Source: Rhodoglobus sp.
GTDB taxonomy: Bacteria > Actinomycetota > Actinomycetes > Actinomycetales > Microbacteriaceae
NCBI GenBank assembly: GCA_025464445.1
Contig: JAODLY010000021.1
Location: 43,705 to 107,704 of the forward strand
DNA length: 64,000 bases
Reading direction: 5' to 3'
This document shows positions 41,875 to 49,863 of this stretch, piece by piece (position 1 is the stretch's first letter; each line of letters begins with the position of its first letter). A program made the translations under genes and the position numbers. The notes under the pieces are model-generated. The model was given only the letters and a program-made list of their open reading frames with translations. It had not been told where the DNA came from and did no database searches.

Positions 41875-42867
41875 TCAGATCGCGAAAGAACTGGCGGTCT
41901 CCGGGGCGAACAGGTCATCAGGCGTCGCGCTCGACGGATTGAGGCCTTGCTGGCTCGCGTAGCTGAGGTAGGCCTCGAAGACATGACGGTTGGCGGTGAG
42001 ACCGTATGACCAGAAGGCGTTGCCCATGAGCGCGGTAGTTTCGGCGAGATGCGAGGCAATCCAAGGCAGCATGATCCGCAGCGACCCGGTCTGGGCCAGG
42101 GCCTCGTAGGCTAGGTGCTGCGCCGCAAGGAAGGCGTCGTAAAGCGAGCGAGCGAGCCAGCGGTTGGCCTCGTAGACCTCCCTGCGCAGTACGACGACGT
42201 GCATGACCGGAAAGATCCTGGTCTCCGCGAAATACTCGCGCTCTACCTGCTCGAAGTCGGAGAACAGGCGTGCTACGCGGGGATCCCCATCAACGAAGTG
42301 CTTGGGTGCCCGGGCGGAGTAGACGGCGTCGAGCTCGCCTTCGGCAAGACTCTGCGCGAGCGTGCGGTCAGGTCTGAGCGGTTCCACTCGGATGTTCGCA
42401 GGCAGGTCGAGTCTCGCGAGCTGTTCGCGTTCCGCGTCGTGCAGTCCACCGACCACATAGGTAGGGGAGTCCGAGGCGACCCCGTACCGCTCTTGCAGGA
42501 TGCCCCTGATCCACACAGCCGCAGTCATCTCATAAGTGGGTAGCCCAATGCGCCGTCCGGCGAGGTTGGCTGGGGTATCGATACCAGCCGCGGTATTGAG
42601 GTAGATCGCGGAGTGCCGAAACAGCCTGCTCGGAAAGACCGGGATCGCCACGAAGGGGCGATCCTCCTCGGCGAGAGAAAGCACGTATGCGGAGAGTGAC
42701 ATCTCGGCTGCGTCGAATTCTCGGTAACGCAGCATCCGGAAGAATATCTCCTCCACCGGCATCGACAACACGTTGAGGTCGACGCCCACCACCGGCACGT
42801 TGCCATCGGCGAGCCCGCGGGTGCGGTCGTAGTCTTCGCAGGCCAGCGTGAGGGGCAGCCGCGCCAC
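41875..42867 (-). CDS. 4,5-dihydroxyphthalate decarboxylase-like protein (periplasmic-binding-protein fold)
   Basis: The 330-residue protein resembles Pht5-type 4,5-dihydroxyphthalate decarboxylases over its whole length. It starts LTLACEDYDRTRGLADG and continues with VEEIFFRMLRYREFDAAEMSLS, FVAIPVFPSRLFRHSAIYLN and AVWIRGILQERYG. That family has the type 2 periplasmic-binding fold. No signal peptide or lipobox is present, so it is cytoplasmic and probably an enzyme or ligand sensor, not a transporter subunit. The start is GTG at 42867, one base after the previous gene's stop. The substrate here is unknown; decarboxylation of a ring acid or a binding role are both possible. Confidence 0.85.
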   Translation of the reverse strand: MARLPLTLACEDYDRTRGLADGNVPVVGVDLNVLSMPVEEIFFRMLRYREFDAAEMSLSAYVLSLAEEDRPFVAIPVFPSRLFRHSAIYLNTAAGIDTPANLAGRRIGLPTYEMTAAVWIRGILQERYGVASDSPTYVVGGLHDAEREQLARLDLPANIRVEPLRPDRTLAQSLAEGELDAVYSARAPKHFVDGDPRVARLFSDFEQVEREYFAETRIFPVMHVVVLRREVYEANRWLARSLYDAFLAAQHLAYEALAQTGSLRIMLPWIASHLAETTALMGNAFWSYGLTANRHVFEAYLSYASQQGLNPSSATPDDLFAPETASSFAI

Positions 42868-42868
42868 G

Positions 42869-43729
42869 TCAGTCTCCCTTCCCGGAGGTCGCCAGGTAGC
42901 GGTCGGCGATCTCGGTCGCGGTCGTCATCCAGACCCCTTCGGTCGCCGCGATTTTGCGGAGGATCCTCGCGAGGTACTTGAATCGGAATGGCTGCCCGGT
43001 GACAAACGGATGCAGCGGCAGCGCCATCACGCCGCCGCCCTCGGCGAGCATCACTTCGAAATGATCGAGCACCATCTCCTCGTATGCGCTGCCCTCGACT
43101 GTGCGCTGGCCGAAGATGCCGAGGTCGTTGAGATCGACTGAATACGGTACCGAGATCATGCCCGGAACGTTTAGGGCGAACGGCCGGTCGTCGCTGCACC
43201 AGTCGAGGACGTAGCTGAAGCCCAGGTCTCTCAGGAGTTCGGGCGTGTTAAAGGTCTCCGTCATGGCGGGACCGAGCCAACCTCGAGGCCTAGTGCCGAG
43301 GTGCTTGTCGAGCACCCCAACCATGTCACGGAGTATCCGGGTCTCCTCCTCGCGGTTCATCCCCGACTGCAAACGGACGTTTGTCTCGCCGTGGGCGACC
43401 CAGTCCCAGCCGGCGTCGAGACCGGCCCGGATGAGCTGGGGGTAGTGCAGGCAAACATCCGAGTTGAGGATTGCCGTCGGTCGGATGCCCAGTTCCGCGA
43501 ACAGCTCGGCCATGCGCCATACCCCAACTCGCAAGCCGTAGTCACGCCACCCGTAGTTGAGCGGATCCGGCACTAGGCCCGAGGTGCGCGCAGACACCGC
43601 TGCCCCGCCCCCGTCGATGGGGAAGTGCTCGAGGTTCATGCCGACGTAGAAGGCCAGCCGCGCGCCGTCCGGCAGGTCGAGCTTCGCGCGCTCGGTGATG
43701 GGCGAGTAGTTGTACAGGGCGTTTTCCAT
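42869..43729 (-). CDS. NodB-fold hydrolase, PuuE-type allantoinase / polysaccharide deacetylase family
   Basis: The 286-residue protein has the NodB fold of polysaccharide deacetylases but no signal peptide or cell-wall module. Key segments are LNSDVCLHYP, DWVAHGETN with a probable metal histidine, RGWLGPAMTETFNTPELL and MALPLHPFVTGQPFRF with the late catalytic histidine. This cytoplasmic layout matches PuuE-type allantoinases and cyclic imide hydrolases more than sugar deacetylases. In this operon it probably opens, or acts on, a cyclic amide. The exact substrate is not deducible. Confidence 0.78.
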   Translation of the reverse strand: MENALYNYSPITERAKLDLPDGARLAFYVGMNLEHFPIDGGGAAVSARTSGLVPDPLNYGWRDYGLRVGVWRMAELFAELGIRPTAILNSDVCLHYPQLIRAGLDAGWDWVAHGETNVRLQSGMNREEETRILRDMVGVLDKHLGTRPRGWLGPAMTETFNTPELLRDLGFSYVLDWCSDDRPFALNVPGMISVPYSVDLNDLGIFGQRTVEGSAYEEMVLDHFEVMLAEGGGVMALPLHPFVTGQPFRFKYLARILRKIAATEGVWMTTATEIADRYLATSGKGD

Positions 43730-43732
43730 CGG

Positions 43733-44419
43733 CTAGCCCTCCAGCCTGGCTAGGTAGTCCAGGCTCTCCTGAAGGCTCACGACGTCGCCGTACTTCATGT
43801 GGATGTCGAACAGGTTCACCCTGTGGGAGAGCTGGCTGCGGTCCGCGACGGCCTCGACCGGCACGATGACCCTGAGGTTGTATGAGAATGCATCGATCAC
43901 TGTCGCGCGCACGCACCCGCTTGTTGTCATTCCGGTGACGATCACAGTGTCAACGCCCGCGTGGATGAGGTGCGCGATGAGCGGGGTGCCGAAGAAGGCG
44001 CTTGACTTGCTGCCCTTGAACAGCACGATCTCCTCCGGGCGCGGAGTCAGCTGATCCACGATCACGTCGCCGGGCGGCAGGTCGGGGGTGGGCGTAGGCC
44101 CAGGCGGGAAGCGCCAGTTACCGCGTTCGGCCGAACGCGGGTTGTGGCCGGGCCACGGGTAGGCCTGGGTGAAGAAGACCGGCGCCCCGGCGTCGCGAGC
44201 GGCCGCGAGGAGCCTCTCGTTCGCCGCTACAGCGGGCCACCCGGTCTCTCCCCAGCCCTTCGGGTACGCCGAGTCAACGAAGGCACGTGTCATGTCGACG
44301 ATGACCAGTGCTGGCTTCGAGCCGACGGCCATCGGCCGCGACTCGTCTGAGTCGAACCCGCCGGCGAACGCGGCGAGGTCTTGGTCGGGGATGAGTCCAT
44401 CCCACGGTTTGTCGCGCAT
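43733..44419 (-). CDS. Isochorismatase-fold amidohydrolase, N-carbamoylsarcosine amidase-like
   Basis: The 228-residue protein is a cysteine hydrolase of the isochorismatase superfamily. The catalytic triad candidates are Asp42 (IVDMTRAF), a lysine at 135 or 138 (LFKGSKSSAFFGT) and Cys169 (TTSGCVRAT). The C-terminal VNLFDIHMKYGDV segment resembles N-carbamoylsarcosine amidase and related ureide or maleamate amidases. It would release ammonia and CO2 from an N-carbamoyl compound produced by the cyclic amidohydrolase of the same operon. True isochorismatase activity is unlikely because no siderophore genes are near. Confidence 0.85.
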   Translation of the reverse strand: MRDKPWDGLIPDQDLAAFAGGFDSDESRPMAVGSKPALVIVDMTRAFVDSAYPKGWGETGWPAVAANERLLAAARDAGAPVFFTQAYPWPGHNPRSAERGNWRFPPGPTPTPDLPPGDVIVDQLTPRPEEIVLFKGSKSSAFFGTPLIAHLIHAGVDTVIVTGMTTSGCVRATVIDAFSYNLRVIVPVEAVADRSQLSHRVNLFDIHMKYGDVVSLQESLDYLARLEG

Positions 44420-44422
44420 GTT

Positions 44423-45190
44423 TCAGAGCACCCTCTCCAGGAAAGACTTGGTCCGCTCGTGCTGCGGGGCGTCGATCACCTGACTTGGCGGGCCGAGTTC
44501 GACGACGATGCCGCCGTCCATGAATGCCACGCGGTCGGCGATTTCGCGGATGAACTTGATCTCGTGGGTGACGATCATCATCGTCATGCCGTCTTCCGCG
44601 ACGTCCCGAATGACGTCGAGCACCTCACCCACGAGCTCAGGATCGAGTGCAGAGGTGGGCTCATCGAACAGCATGAGCTTCGGCCGCATCGCCAGCGCCC
44701 TTGCGATCGCCACCCGCTGCTGCTGCCCGCCGGAGAGCTGCCGCGGATACACCGCCGCCTTGTCGGCAAGGCCCACCCGATCGAGCAGCTCGAGCCCGCG
44801 AGCCGTCGCGACGGCCCGCGGCTCGCGCCGCACCTGCACGGGTCCCTCGATCAGGTTCTCGATGACGGTCAGGTGCTGGAACAGGTTGAAGCCCTGGAAG
44901 ACCATGCCGATGCCTACGCGCGAGCGGGCGACGTCGCGGGGCTTGAGCTCGCGCAGCCGGTCGCCCTCCTCGCGATAGCCCATGAGCGCCCCATCGACGG
45001 AGAGCCGCCCGGCGTCAATCTTTTCGAGGTGATTGACGCAGCGCAAAAACGTCGTCTTGCCGGAGCCGGACGGGCCGATGAGTCCGACAATCTCTCCGGC
45101 GGGTACACAGAGATCGATGCCTTTGAGTACCTCGACGAGGCCGAAGGACTTGCGCACATGCTCGGCGCGCACCATGGGAACGTCGTTCAT
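44423..45190 (-). CDS. Polar amino acid-type ABC transporter ATPase
   Basis: The 255-residue protein is a GlnQ/HisP-type ATPase. It shows Walker [11 protein letters not shown], the signature [15 protein letters not shown], Walker [14 protein letters not shown] and the switch histidine in MIVTHEIKF. Its ATG overlaps the permease stop (ATGA), so it powers that permease. Substrates of the class are amino acids and related small polar amides. Confidence 0.95.
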   Translation of the reverse strand: MNDVPMVRAEHVRKSFGLVEVLKGIDLCVPAGEIVGLIGPSGSGKTTFLRCVNHLEKIDAGRLSVDGALMGYREEGDRLRELKPRDVARSRVGIGMVFQGFNLFQHLTVIENLIEGPVQVRREPRAVATARGLELLDRVGLADKAAVYPRQLSGGQQQRVAIARALAMRPKLMLFDEPTSALDPELVGEVLDVIRDVAEDGMTMMIVTHEIKFIREIADRVAFMDGGIVVELGPPSQVIDAPQHERTKSFLERVL

Positions 45191-46092
45191 GCTCGCTCCT
45201 CGATTGGGCGCGCGCGGCGGCTTAGGGCGGCCCGGATGCGCTGGGTCGGCGTCATCGGGAGGGTGCGAACGCTCCCCTTCGAGAAGTAGTGCTCAAGGTA
45301 GTACTGCCCGACCATGAGCACCGAGGTGATGACGAGGTACCAGATCGATGCAACGAGCAACAGCGGGATCACCTTGTAGTTCTGCTGGTAGACCAGCTCG
45401 GCGGAGTAGAGCAGGTCGGGCACCGCGAGCACACTCACGAGGGAGGTGTACTTGAGCAGCCCGATCAGCTGGTTGCCGGTGGTAGGGATGACCACCCGGA
45501 TGGCCTGGGGAAGCACGATCCGGCGCATTACCCGCATGCGGGTCATGCCGAGGGACAACCCGGCCTCGCTTTGGCCTTCGTCAACCGAGAGCACGCCGGA
45601 CCTAACTATCTCGGCCATGTACGCGGACTCGTTGAGAGCGAGACCGAGGATCGCCGCGACGAAGGGCGTGATGAGCTGGTTGGTATTGAGCCCGAAGATC
45701 ACCGGGTACAGGGCCCCGAGGTTGAACCACAAGATGAGTTGCACGAGCACGGGCGTTCCACGGAACACCCACACGTAGAACCAGGCGGCGCCGGAGAGCA
45801 CCGGGTTGGGCGAGAGCCTAGCGACCGCGAGCAGGGTACCTAGCACGATGCCGATAGCCATGCAGATAAGGGTCAGCTGCAGGGTGCGGCCGATGCCGGC
45901 GAGGATGTTCCAGGAGAACAGGTACGTCCCGATGACGTCCCACTCGAAGCGCGAGTTCGTCACGGCGCTCGTGACGAGCCCGGCGGCGACGAGGAACACC
46001 ACGGCGATCGCCACCCACCGCAGCGGATGGCGTGCCGGCAGCGCTCGCTGTGCTCCGTAACGGTCAGCTGTGGTGGATGGCGAGTCGGTCAT
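45187..46092 (-). CDS. Polar amino acid-type ABC transporter permease
   Basis: The 301-residue membrane protein has an N-terminal helix (about residues 27-46) and a BPD_transp_1 domain with about five helices. The coupling-helix motif reads [29 protein letters not shown], shared with HisM and GlnP, and EAA-loop residues are intact. Only one permease gene is present, so it probably forms a homodimer. It starts one base after the binding-protein stop. Confidence 0.94.
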   Translation of the reverse strand: MTDSPSTTADRYGAQRALPARHPLRWVAIAVVFLVAAGLVTSAVTNSRFEWDVIGTYLFSWNILAGIGRTLQLTLICMAIGIVLGTLLAVARLSPNPVLSGAAWFYVWVFRGTPVLVQLILWFNLGALYPVIFGLNTNQLITPFVAAILGLALNESAYMAEIVRSGVLSVDEGQSEAGLSLGMTRMRVMRRIVLPQAIRVVIPTTGNQLIGLLKYTSLVSVLAVPDLLYSAELVYQQNYKVIPLLLVASIWYLVITSVLMVGQYYLEHYFSKGSVRTLPMTPTQRIRAALSRRARPIEERA

Positions 46093-46093
46093 G

Positions 46094-47038
46094 TCAGCAG
46101 CTTGTCGCAGCGTTGATAGTCGCGCAATCGACGGCCGAGCCAGTGAGGTTCCACTTCGTGAGGATCTTCGCGTAGACGCCCTGGTCGACGACGGCCTGCA
46201 GTCCGGCCTGGATCGCGGCAGTCAGTGGCGAGCCCTTCTGGATCGCGAGACCGACAGGAGCCAGGTTGTAAGCATCGCCGGCGGGCTCGACCGTGCCTCC
46301 GGTTTGCGTCAACTGGTAGTAGCCAGTCGCGGCACCGGTGGTGAAGGCCGAGACCCGTCCGCTGATGAGGGCAAGCAACGACTCGGGCGCGCTGGGGAAG
46401 ACCTGGATGTCGATCGGGTCCTTGCCCGCCTTCGTGCAGGCATCCGAGCGCCCGGGTAGTTCCTTGGTCGCCGAGGCCGTGCCGGCCGATGCGGCCACGC
46501 TCTTTCCGCACAGCGTGTCGGGGGTGAGATTTTCGGGGTTGCCCTGCTTGACCAGCGTGATCGCCCCGTCCTTTACATAGTCGACAAAGTCGACGCTGGC
46601 CTGGCGTTCCGTCGTGTCATAGATACCGGAGACCGCTACGTCGTACTTAGCCGAGGTGACCCCTGGGATGAAGTTCGCGAAGGTCGTGACCTCGTACTGC
46701 GCCTTGACGCCAAGCGCCTGGGCGATTGCTGTCGTGAGGTCGATACCGAATCCCTGCAGGGTCTTCTGGTCTGCGGCGTAATATGCGTACGGCGGGTAGC
46801 CGCCCTCGGTGGCGTAGAGCAGGTGGCCCGCTACCGCCACGGTCTCCGGGAGGAGAGCGGCGGCCTTCGCGTCGACGGTCGCGGCGCTGACGGGAGCGCT
46901 CGGGTCGAGCACCGCTCCCGCTGCGACGGACTCCGTAGGGCTTGGGGTCGGGGTCGGGACGCTGCAGCCTGCGAGCAGCACAGCGGCCAGGGCGGCGGAC
47001 GCTGTGATCGCTAGATTCCGTCGAACTGTGTGGTTCAT
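46094..47038 (-). CDS. ABC transporter substrate-binding lipoprotein (amino acid type)
   Basis: The 314-residue protein starts [10 protein letters not shown], has a signal peptide with lipobox LLAGC (lipidated Cys25) and a Pro/Thr-rich linker. A SBP_bac_3 domain follows, with [15 protein letters not shown] and the [22 protein letters not shown] segment typical of glutamine/histidine-binding proteins. It would capture the cluster's substrate outside the membrane. A longer reading to 47263 lies inside the neighbouring gene and lacks the signal peptide at its N-terminus. A GAGAGGAA ribosome-binding site supports this start. Confidence 0.94.
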   Translation of the reverse strand: MNHTVRRNLAITASAALAAVLLAGCSVPTPTPSPTESVAAGAVLDPSAPVSAATVDAKAAALLPETVAVAGHLLYATEGGYPPYAYYAADQKTLQGFGIDLTTAIAQALGVKAQYEVTTFANFIPGVTSAKYDVAVSGIYDTTERQASVDFVDYVKDGAITLVKQGNPENLTPDTLCGKSVAASAGTASATKELPGRSDACTKAGKDPIDIQVFPSAPESLLALISGRVSAFTTGAATGYYQLTQTGGTVEPAGDAYNLAPVGLAIQKGSPLTAAIQAGLQAVVDQGVYAKILTKWNLTGSAVDCATINAATSC

Positions 47039-47087
47039 GTCGTTCCTCTCTGGTGGTTGGGTGTTGCGCCTCTGAACGCCGTAGGCG

Positions 47088-48482
47088 TCAGGAGTTGGTG
47101 TTTCCCCCTCGGATCGCTGCGGCGATCTTTCCGAAGCCCGGTTCGCCGACGACGGACCCGTTTTCGAAGACCGTCCGACCGCGGACCAACGTCCGCACCG
47201 GCGCTCCGACGAAACTGCGCCCCGCGTACGGCGACCAGCCAACGACCGAGAGCACCTCGTCATCGGAGATGGTCGTGCTCATACCCGCATCCACGAGCAC
47301 CAGGTCGGCGTCGGCGCCGACATCCAGCCGACCCTTCGCAGCCATGCGGAATAGGCGTGCCGGGGCAGTCGAGGTCGCTTCGACGAGGCGCTCCATCGTG
47401 AGCCTTCCCGCCGCGACGGCGTCGAGGAGCATGCGGAGATAGAACTGGGTCGATGGTGTCCCCGTGTGGGCCTTCCAGCCGTCGGTCCAGCCGATCTCCT
47501 TCTCCTCGCGAGTGTGCGGGGCATGGTCGGTCGCGACGATGTCGATCGTGCCGTCAGCGAGCCCCTCCCAAAGGGCGGGCACGTTGTCCTCTGGTACCCA
47601 GTAAGAGAGCGCATACGAGCCGAGGCGCTCGATGTTGGCCCAGTCGTTGCCGAGGAACAGTGCCCAGGGATTGATCTCGGCGGAGACCTTCTGGCCGGCC
47701 TTCTTGGCTGCACGGATGAGTTCGATGCTGCCGGCGGTTTGCACGTGAAGCAAGTGAAGGTGGACTCCGGTGGCCTTCTGCAGGCGAAGCAGGAGGGCGA
47801 TCGCCGTTTCCCAGATCACGCCGTCGTACGATGCGTACGCTTTGGCGTAGGCGAGGGCATCCCGTTCCCCGCGGTCCCAGTACTCCTTCTCGATGAAGTC
47901 CATGAGCGCCTGGTCGTGCGGGTGCACCATGAGGGGCACGTCGTTCGCGGCGCACAGCTGCATGATGTGCATGAGCTCGCCGTGGTCGTGCACGCCGATG
48001 CCGGGCATGTGCGGGTAGTCGCGGCCCGTGTCGGTGACCATAAAGACTTTGAACGCCGCGATTCCAGTGCCCGCCATGCGCGGGATCTCGTCGGGAATGG
48101 TGCCTGCTGGATTGATGTTCCAGTCCACCACGGCCGAGCGCTCGTACAGCTTCATCATGCTCTCGAGCCGCTCGAGTGTGTTCGGCGGCGGCTGCACGTT
48201 GGGCATCCCAACCGTCGTCGTGACGCCGCCAGCGGCGCATTGGCGGGTCGCCGCCTCGATGGTGTCCTTGTACTCGTAGCCGGGCTCGCGGTGATGGCTG
48301 TGCATGTCGATGAGGCCCGGGATGAGCACGAGGCCGGTGGCGTCGATCGTTTCGGTCGCCGCGGGCTCCTCGCCCGGCGCGTACCGTCCGGCGATCTTTC
48401 CGCCCACGATTCCGATGGACTCCGCGCGACGGCCGAGCGCATCGACGGTCTCCGCGCCTCTTATCACGGTGTCGAGCGACAT
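47088..48482 (-). CDS. Cyclic amidohydrolase, allantoinase/hydantoinase-like
   Basis: The 464-residue protein belongs to the dihydroorotase/allantoinase/hydantoinase group. Metal ligands are visible in DMHSHHREPG (His61 and His63), the likely carboxylated lysine in AAFKVFM (Lys145), LMVHPHDQ (around 187), LHLLHVQTAGS and ATDHAPHTREEKE. Such enzymes hydrolyse cyclic amides or ureides to open-chain N-carbamoyl acids. It is the first gene of the minus-strand operon. It is not pyrC, which lies in the pyr operon at 8771-10096. Confidence 0.9.
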   Translation of the reverse strand: MSLDTVIRGAETVDALGRRAESIGIVGGKIAGRYAPGEEPAATETIDATGLVLIPGLIDMHSHHREPGYEYKDTIEAATRQCAAGGVTTTVGMPNVQPPPNTLERLESMMKLYERSAVVDWNINPAGTIPDEIPRMAGTGIAAFKVFMVTDTGRDYPHMPGIGVHDHGELMHIMQLCAANDVPLMVHPHDQALMDFIEKEYWDRGERDALAYAKAYASYDGVIWETAIALLLRLQKATGVHLHLLHVQTAGSIELIRAAKKAGQKVSAEINPWALFLGNDWANIERLGSYALSYWVPEDNVPALWEGLADGTIDIVATDHAPHTREEKEIGWTDGWKAHTGTPSTQFYLRMLLDAVAAGRLTMERLVEATSTAPARLFRMAAKGRLDVGADADLVLVDAGMSTTISDDEVLSVVGWSPYAGRSFVGAPVRTLVRGRTVFENGSVVGEPGFGKIAAAIRGGNTNS

Positions 48483-48658
48483 GCGGTTCCCTTCGTCGTT
48501 GCGGAGTCTGATCCAGAAAGCGTTGCTGAGCCGACAGGCACTCAGCTTCTCCCGCTTTCCGATGATTTCTGGAAATGCTATTCGCGGAGTATTACGGCTG
48601 TATTGCGCAGATGATAGCGATCGAGCCAGACTGATACGTATTCCAATTCAGGAGGCTC
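48483..48658. promoter_or_regulatory. Divergent control region between the accessory operon and its LysR regulator
   Basis: This 176-base gap is less GC-rich than its surroundings. It holds the near-perfect palindrome ATTTC-TG-GAAAT (48565-48576), contained in a T-N11-A frame typical of LysR sites, and a second palindrome ATACGTAT (48634-48641) close to the lysR ribosome-binding site GGAGG (48651-48655). I infer that both are candidate operators. I could not assign promoter boxes with confidence. Confidence 0.45.
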
Positions 48659-49534
48659 ATGGATTCCGTCGATTTGCGTGCGTTCATGGCTGTAGTCGAG
48701 GCGAGAGGCTTTCGCTCCGCTGCGAAGGCCCTGTTCATCTCCCAGCCGAGCGTGTCTCGGGCCGTTACGCGGCTCGAGACCGAGCTGGGCGTCACGCTTT
48801 TCACCCGGGGCAGGTCCGGTACGGAGCTGACCGTGCACGGTGACGCTCTTCGAAATGGCGTGCCGGGCATTCTCGCGAAGATGGAGCGAGTACGGGTCGA
48901 GACCATCGGCAGGCTTCCCACTACCCTCAGGCTCGGAGTCGCACCGGCAGCGGCTGGAAGCTTCCTTGCCCGGTTCCTTTCAACCTGGATCCCGCAGCAC
49001 CACGAGCTTCGGATCGTCATGCTGCACGGTGGAGCCGCGGGCTTGCGTACTCGGCTCGAGAATGACGAGTGCGACGCAGCGATCATTTCGACACCGGTGC
49101 CGCGGTCCTTCGAGCATCACCCGCTCGCGACGATCCGCCTTGTCGCCTGTATCCCGCCGGGTCATCGCCTCGCCCAGTCCGACGAACCGCTGTCGGTTGC
49201 TGAGTTGCACCTCGAGCCAATCCTCGTCAATGGAACTTCATTCCTGTCGACCCAGCTATTTGCTGCTGCTTGTCAGTTGGTGGGTGCGGACCCGGACATC
49301 GTGTACCAGTGCGAGGTCGACCAAACCCTCGCAGCGCTCGTCGAGGCTGGCCTCGGAATCGCGATTGTCGGCGACAACGTCGACCTACGTGGTTTCGATC
49401 TGCCCCGCCGTCCCCTCCACAACGGCGATGGCAGCGTGCTCTCGTTCGACCTGCACATCGCGTGGCGTCGGGACGCCGACCTGGCTCCTGCGGCACGGGA
49501 CTTCCTCGCAGCCCTGAGCGCGAGCCAATGGTAA
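48659..49534 (+). CDS. LysR-family transcriptional regulator
   Basis: The 291-residue protein has an N-terminal winged helix-turn-helix (AVVEARGFRSAAKALFISQPSVSRAVTRLE-type, residues 5-60) and a C-terminal substrate-binding effector domain. It is divergent from the catabolic operon and separated by a shared control region, the classic arrangement for a LysR activator that senses the pathway substrate. The effector is presumably the imported compound or its ring-opened product. Confidence 0.92.
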   Translation: MDSVDLRAFMAVVEARGFRSAAKALFISQPSVSRAVTRLETELGVTLFTRGRSGTELTVHGDALRNGVPGILAKMERVRVETIGRLPTTLRLGVAPAAAGSFLARFLSTWIPQHHELRIVMLHGGAAGLRTRLENDECDAAIISTPVPRSFEHHPLATIRLVACIPPGHRLAQSDEPLSVAELHLEPILVNGTSFLSTQLFAAACQLVGADPDIVYQCEVDQTLAALVEAGLGIAIVGDNVDLRGFDLPRRPLHNGDGSVLSFDLHIAWRRDADLAPAARDFLAALSASQW

Positions 49535-49584
49535 CGAGCTTCTTCGTTGTTCCGGATGAGGGACTCGACGCCCCACCGGTGCCG

Positions 49585-49633
49585 CCGGAATGTCGCTCGT
49601 CTTGGGCGGTGCTAGCCCCCTGCGACATTCCGG
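49585..49633. repeat. 12-bp inverted repeat downstream of the LysR gene
   Basis: CCGGAATGTCGC (49585-49596) is exactly complementary to 49622-49633, with a 25-base loop. It lies 50 bases after the LysR stop and may end that transcript. It resembles the GC-rich palindromes that occur as dispersed repeats in this family; it has no T-tract. Confidence 0.55.
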
Positions 49634-49672
49634 ACTGCGCCGGCGGGGACCCCGGAGGGTTCTCGTGGGCGC

Positions 49673-49747
49673 ATCCGGCACGTAAGAAGGGGCGAGCAAT
49701 GGCGAAGGGGCCACCCAGATCGGATGGCCCCTTCTTACGTGCCGGAT
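49673..49747. repeat. Three-segment inverted repeat overlapping the 3' end of tRNA-Leu
   Basis: Segment A (49673-49693) is a perfect 21-base inverted copy of segment B' (49727-49747). The last eight bases of B' are the 3' end of the tRNA. Segment B (GAAGGGGCCA, 49704-49713) is also perfectly complementary to TGGCCCCTTC (49725-49734), part of the same region. B' can therefore pair with B (10 bp, 11-base loop) or with A (21 bp), not both. Read in the tRNA direction, the B pairing is a plausible terminator. The A pairing would compete with the tRNA acceptor stem. Confidence 0.75.
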
Positions 49748-49822
49748 GAGGGACTCGAACCCTCACGCCCTCTCGGACAAAGCATTTTGAGTGCTCCGCG
49801 TCTGCCATTCCGCCAATCCGGC
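49740..49822 (-). tRNA. tRNA-Leu, anticodon CAA
   Basis: On the minus strand the 83-base sequence begins GCCGGAT and ends ATCCGGC plus discriminator A, forming a seven-base-pair acceptor stem. The anticodon stem GAGCA/TGCTT encloses the loop CTCAAAA with anticodon CAA (codon UUG). A long variable arm and the T-loop GGTTCGAGTCC confirm a class II leucine tRNA. CCA is not encoded. Its 3' end faces the accessory cluster, a typical integration-site orientation. Confidence 0.95.
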
Positions 49823-49849
49823 CGCACAACAACGCTGAAAAGAATACCG

Positions 49850-49863
49850 TAGGCTCTAGATCG
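49850..49863 (+). promoter_or_regulatory. Near-leaderless promoter of pdtaR (-10 box TAGGCT)
   Basis: TAGGCT (49850-49855) lies seven bases before the GTG start, predicting transcription from one base upstream of the start codon. No Shine-Dalgarno is present. polA (51690-51703) has exactly the same arrangement. Confidence 0.5.

Noticed and set aside
41751..49740. Integrated mobile element with integrase or att direct repeats
   Set aside because: I found no integrase, transposase or direct copy of the tRNA-Leu end at the far side of the accessory block; the only copy is inverted and next to the tRNA. Acquisition by transfer remains an inference from context.
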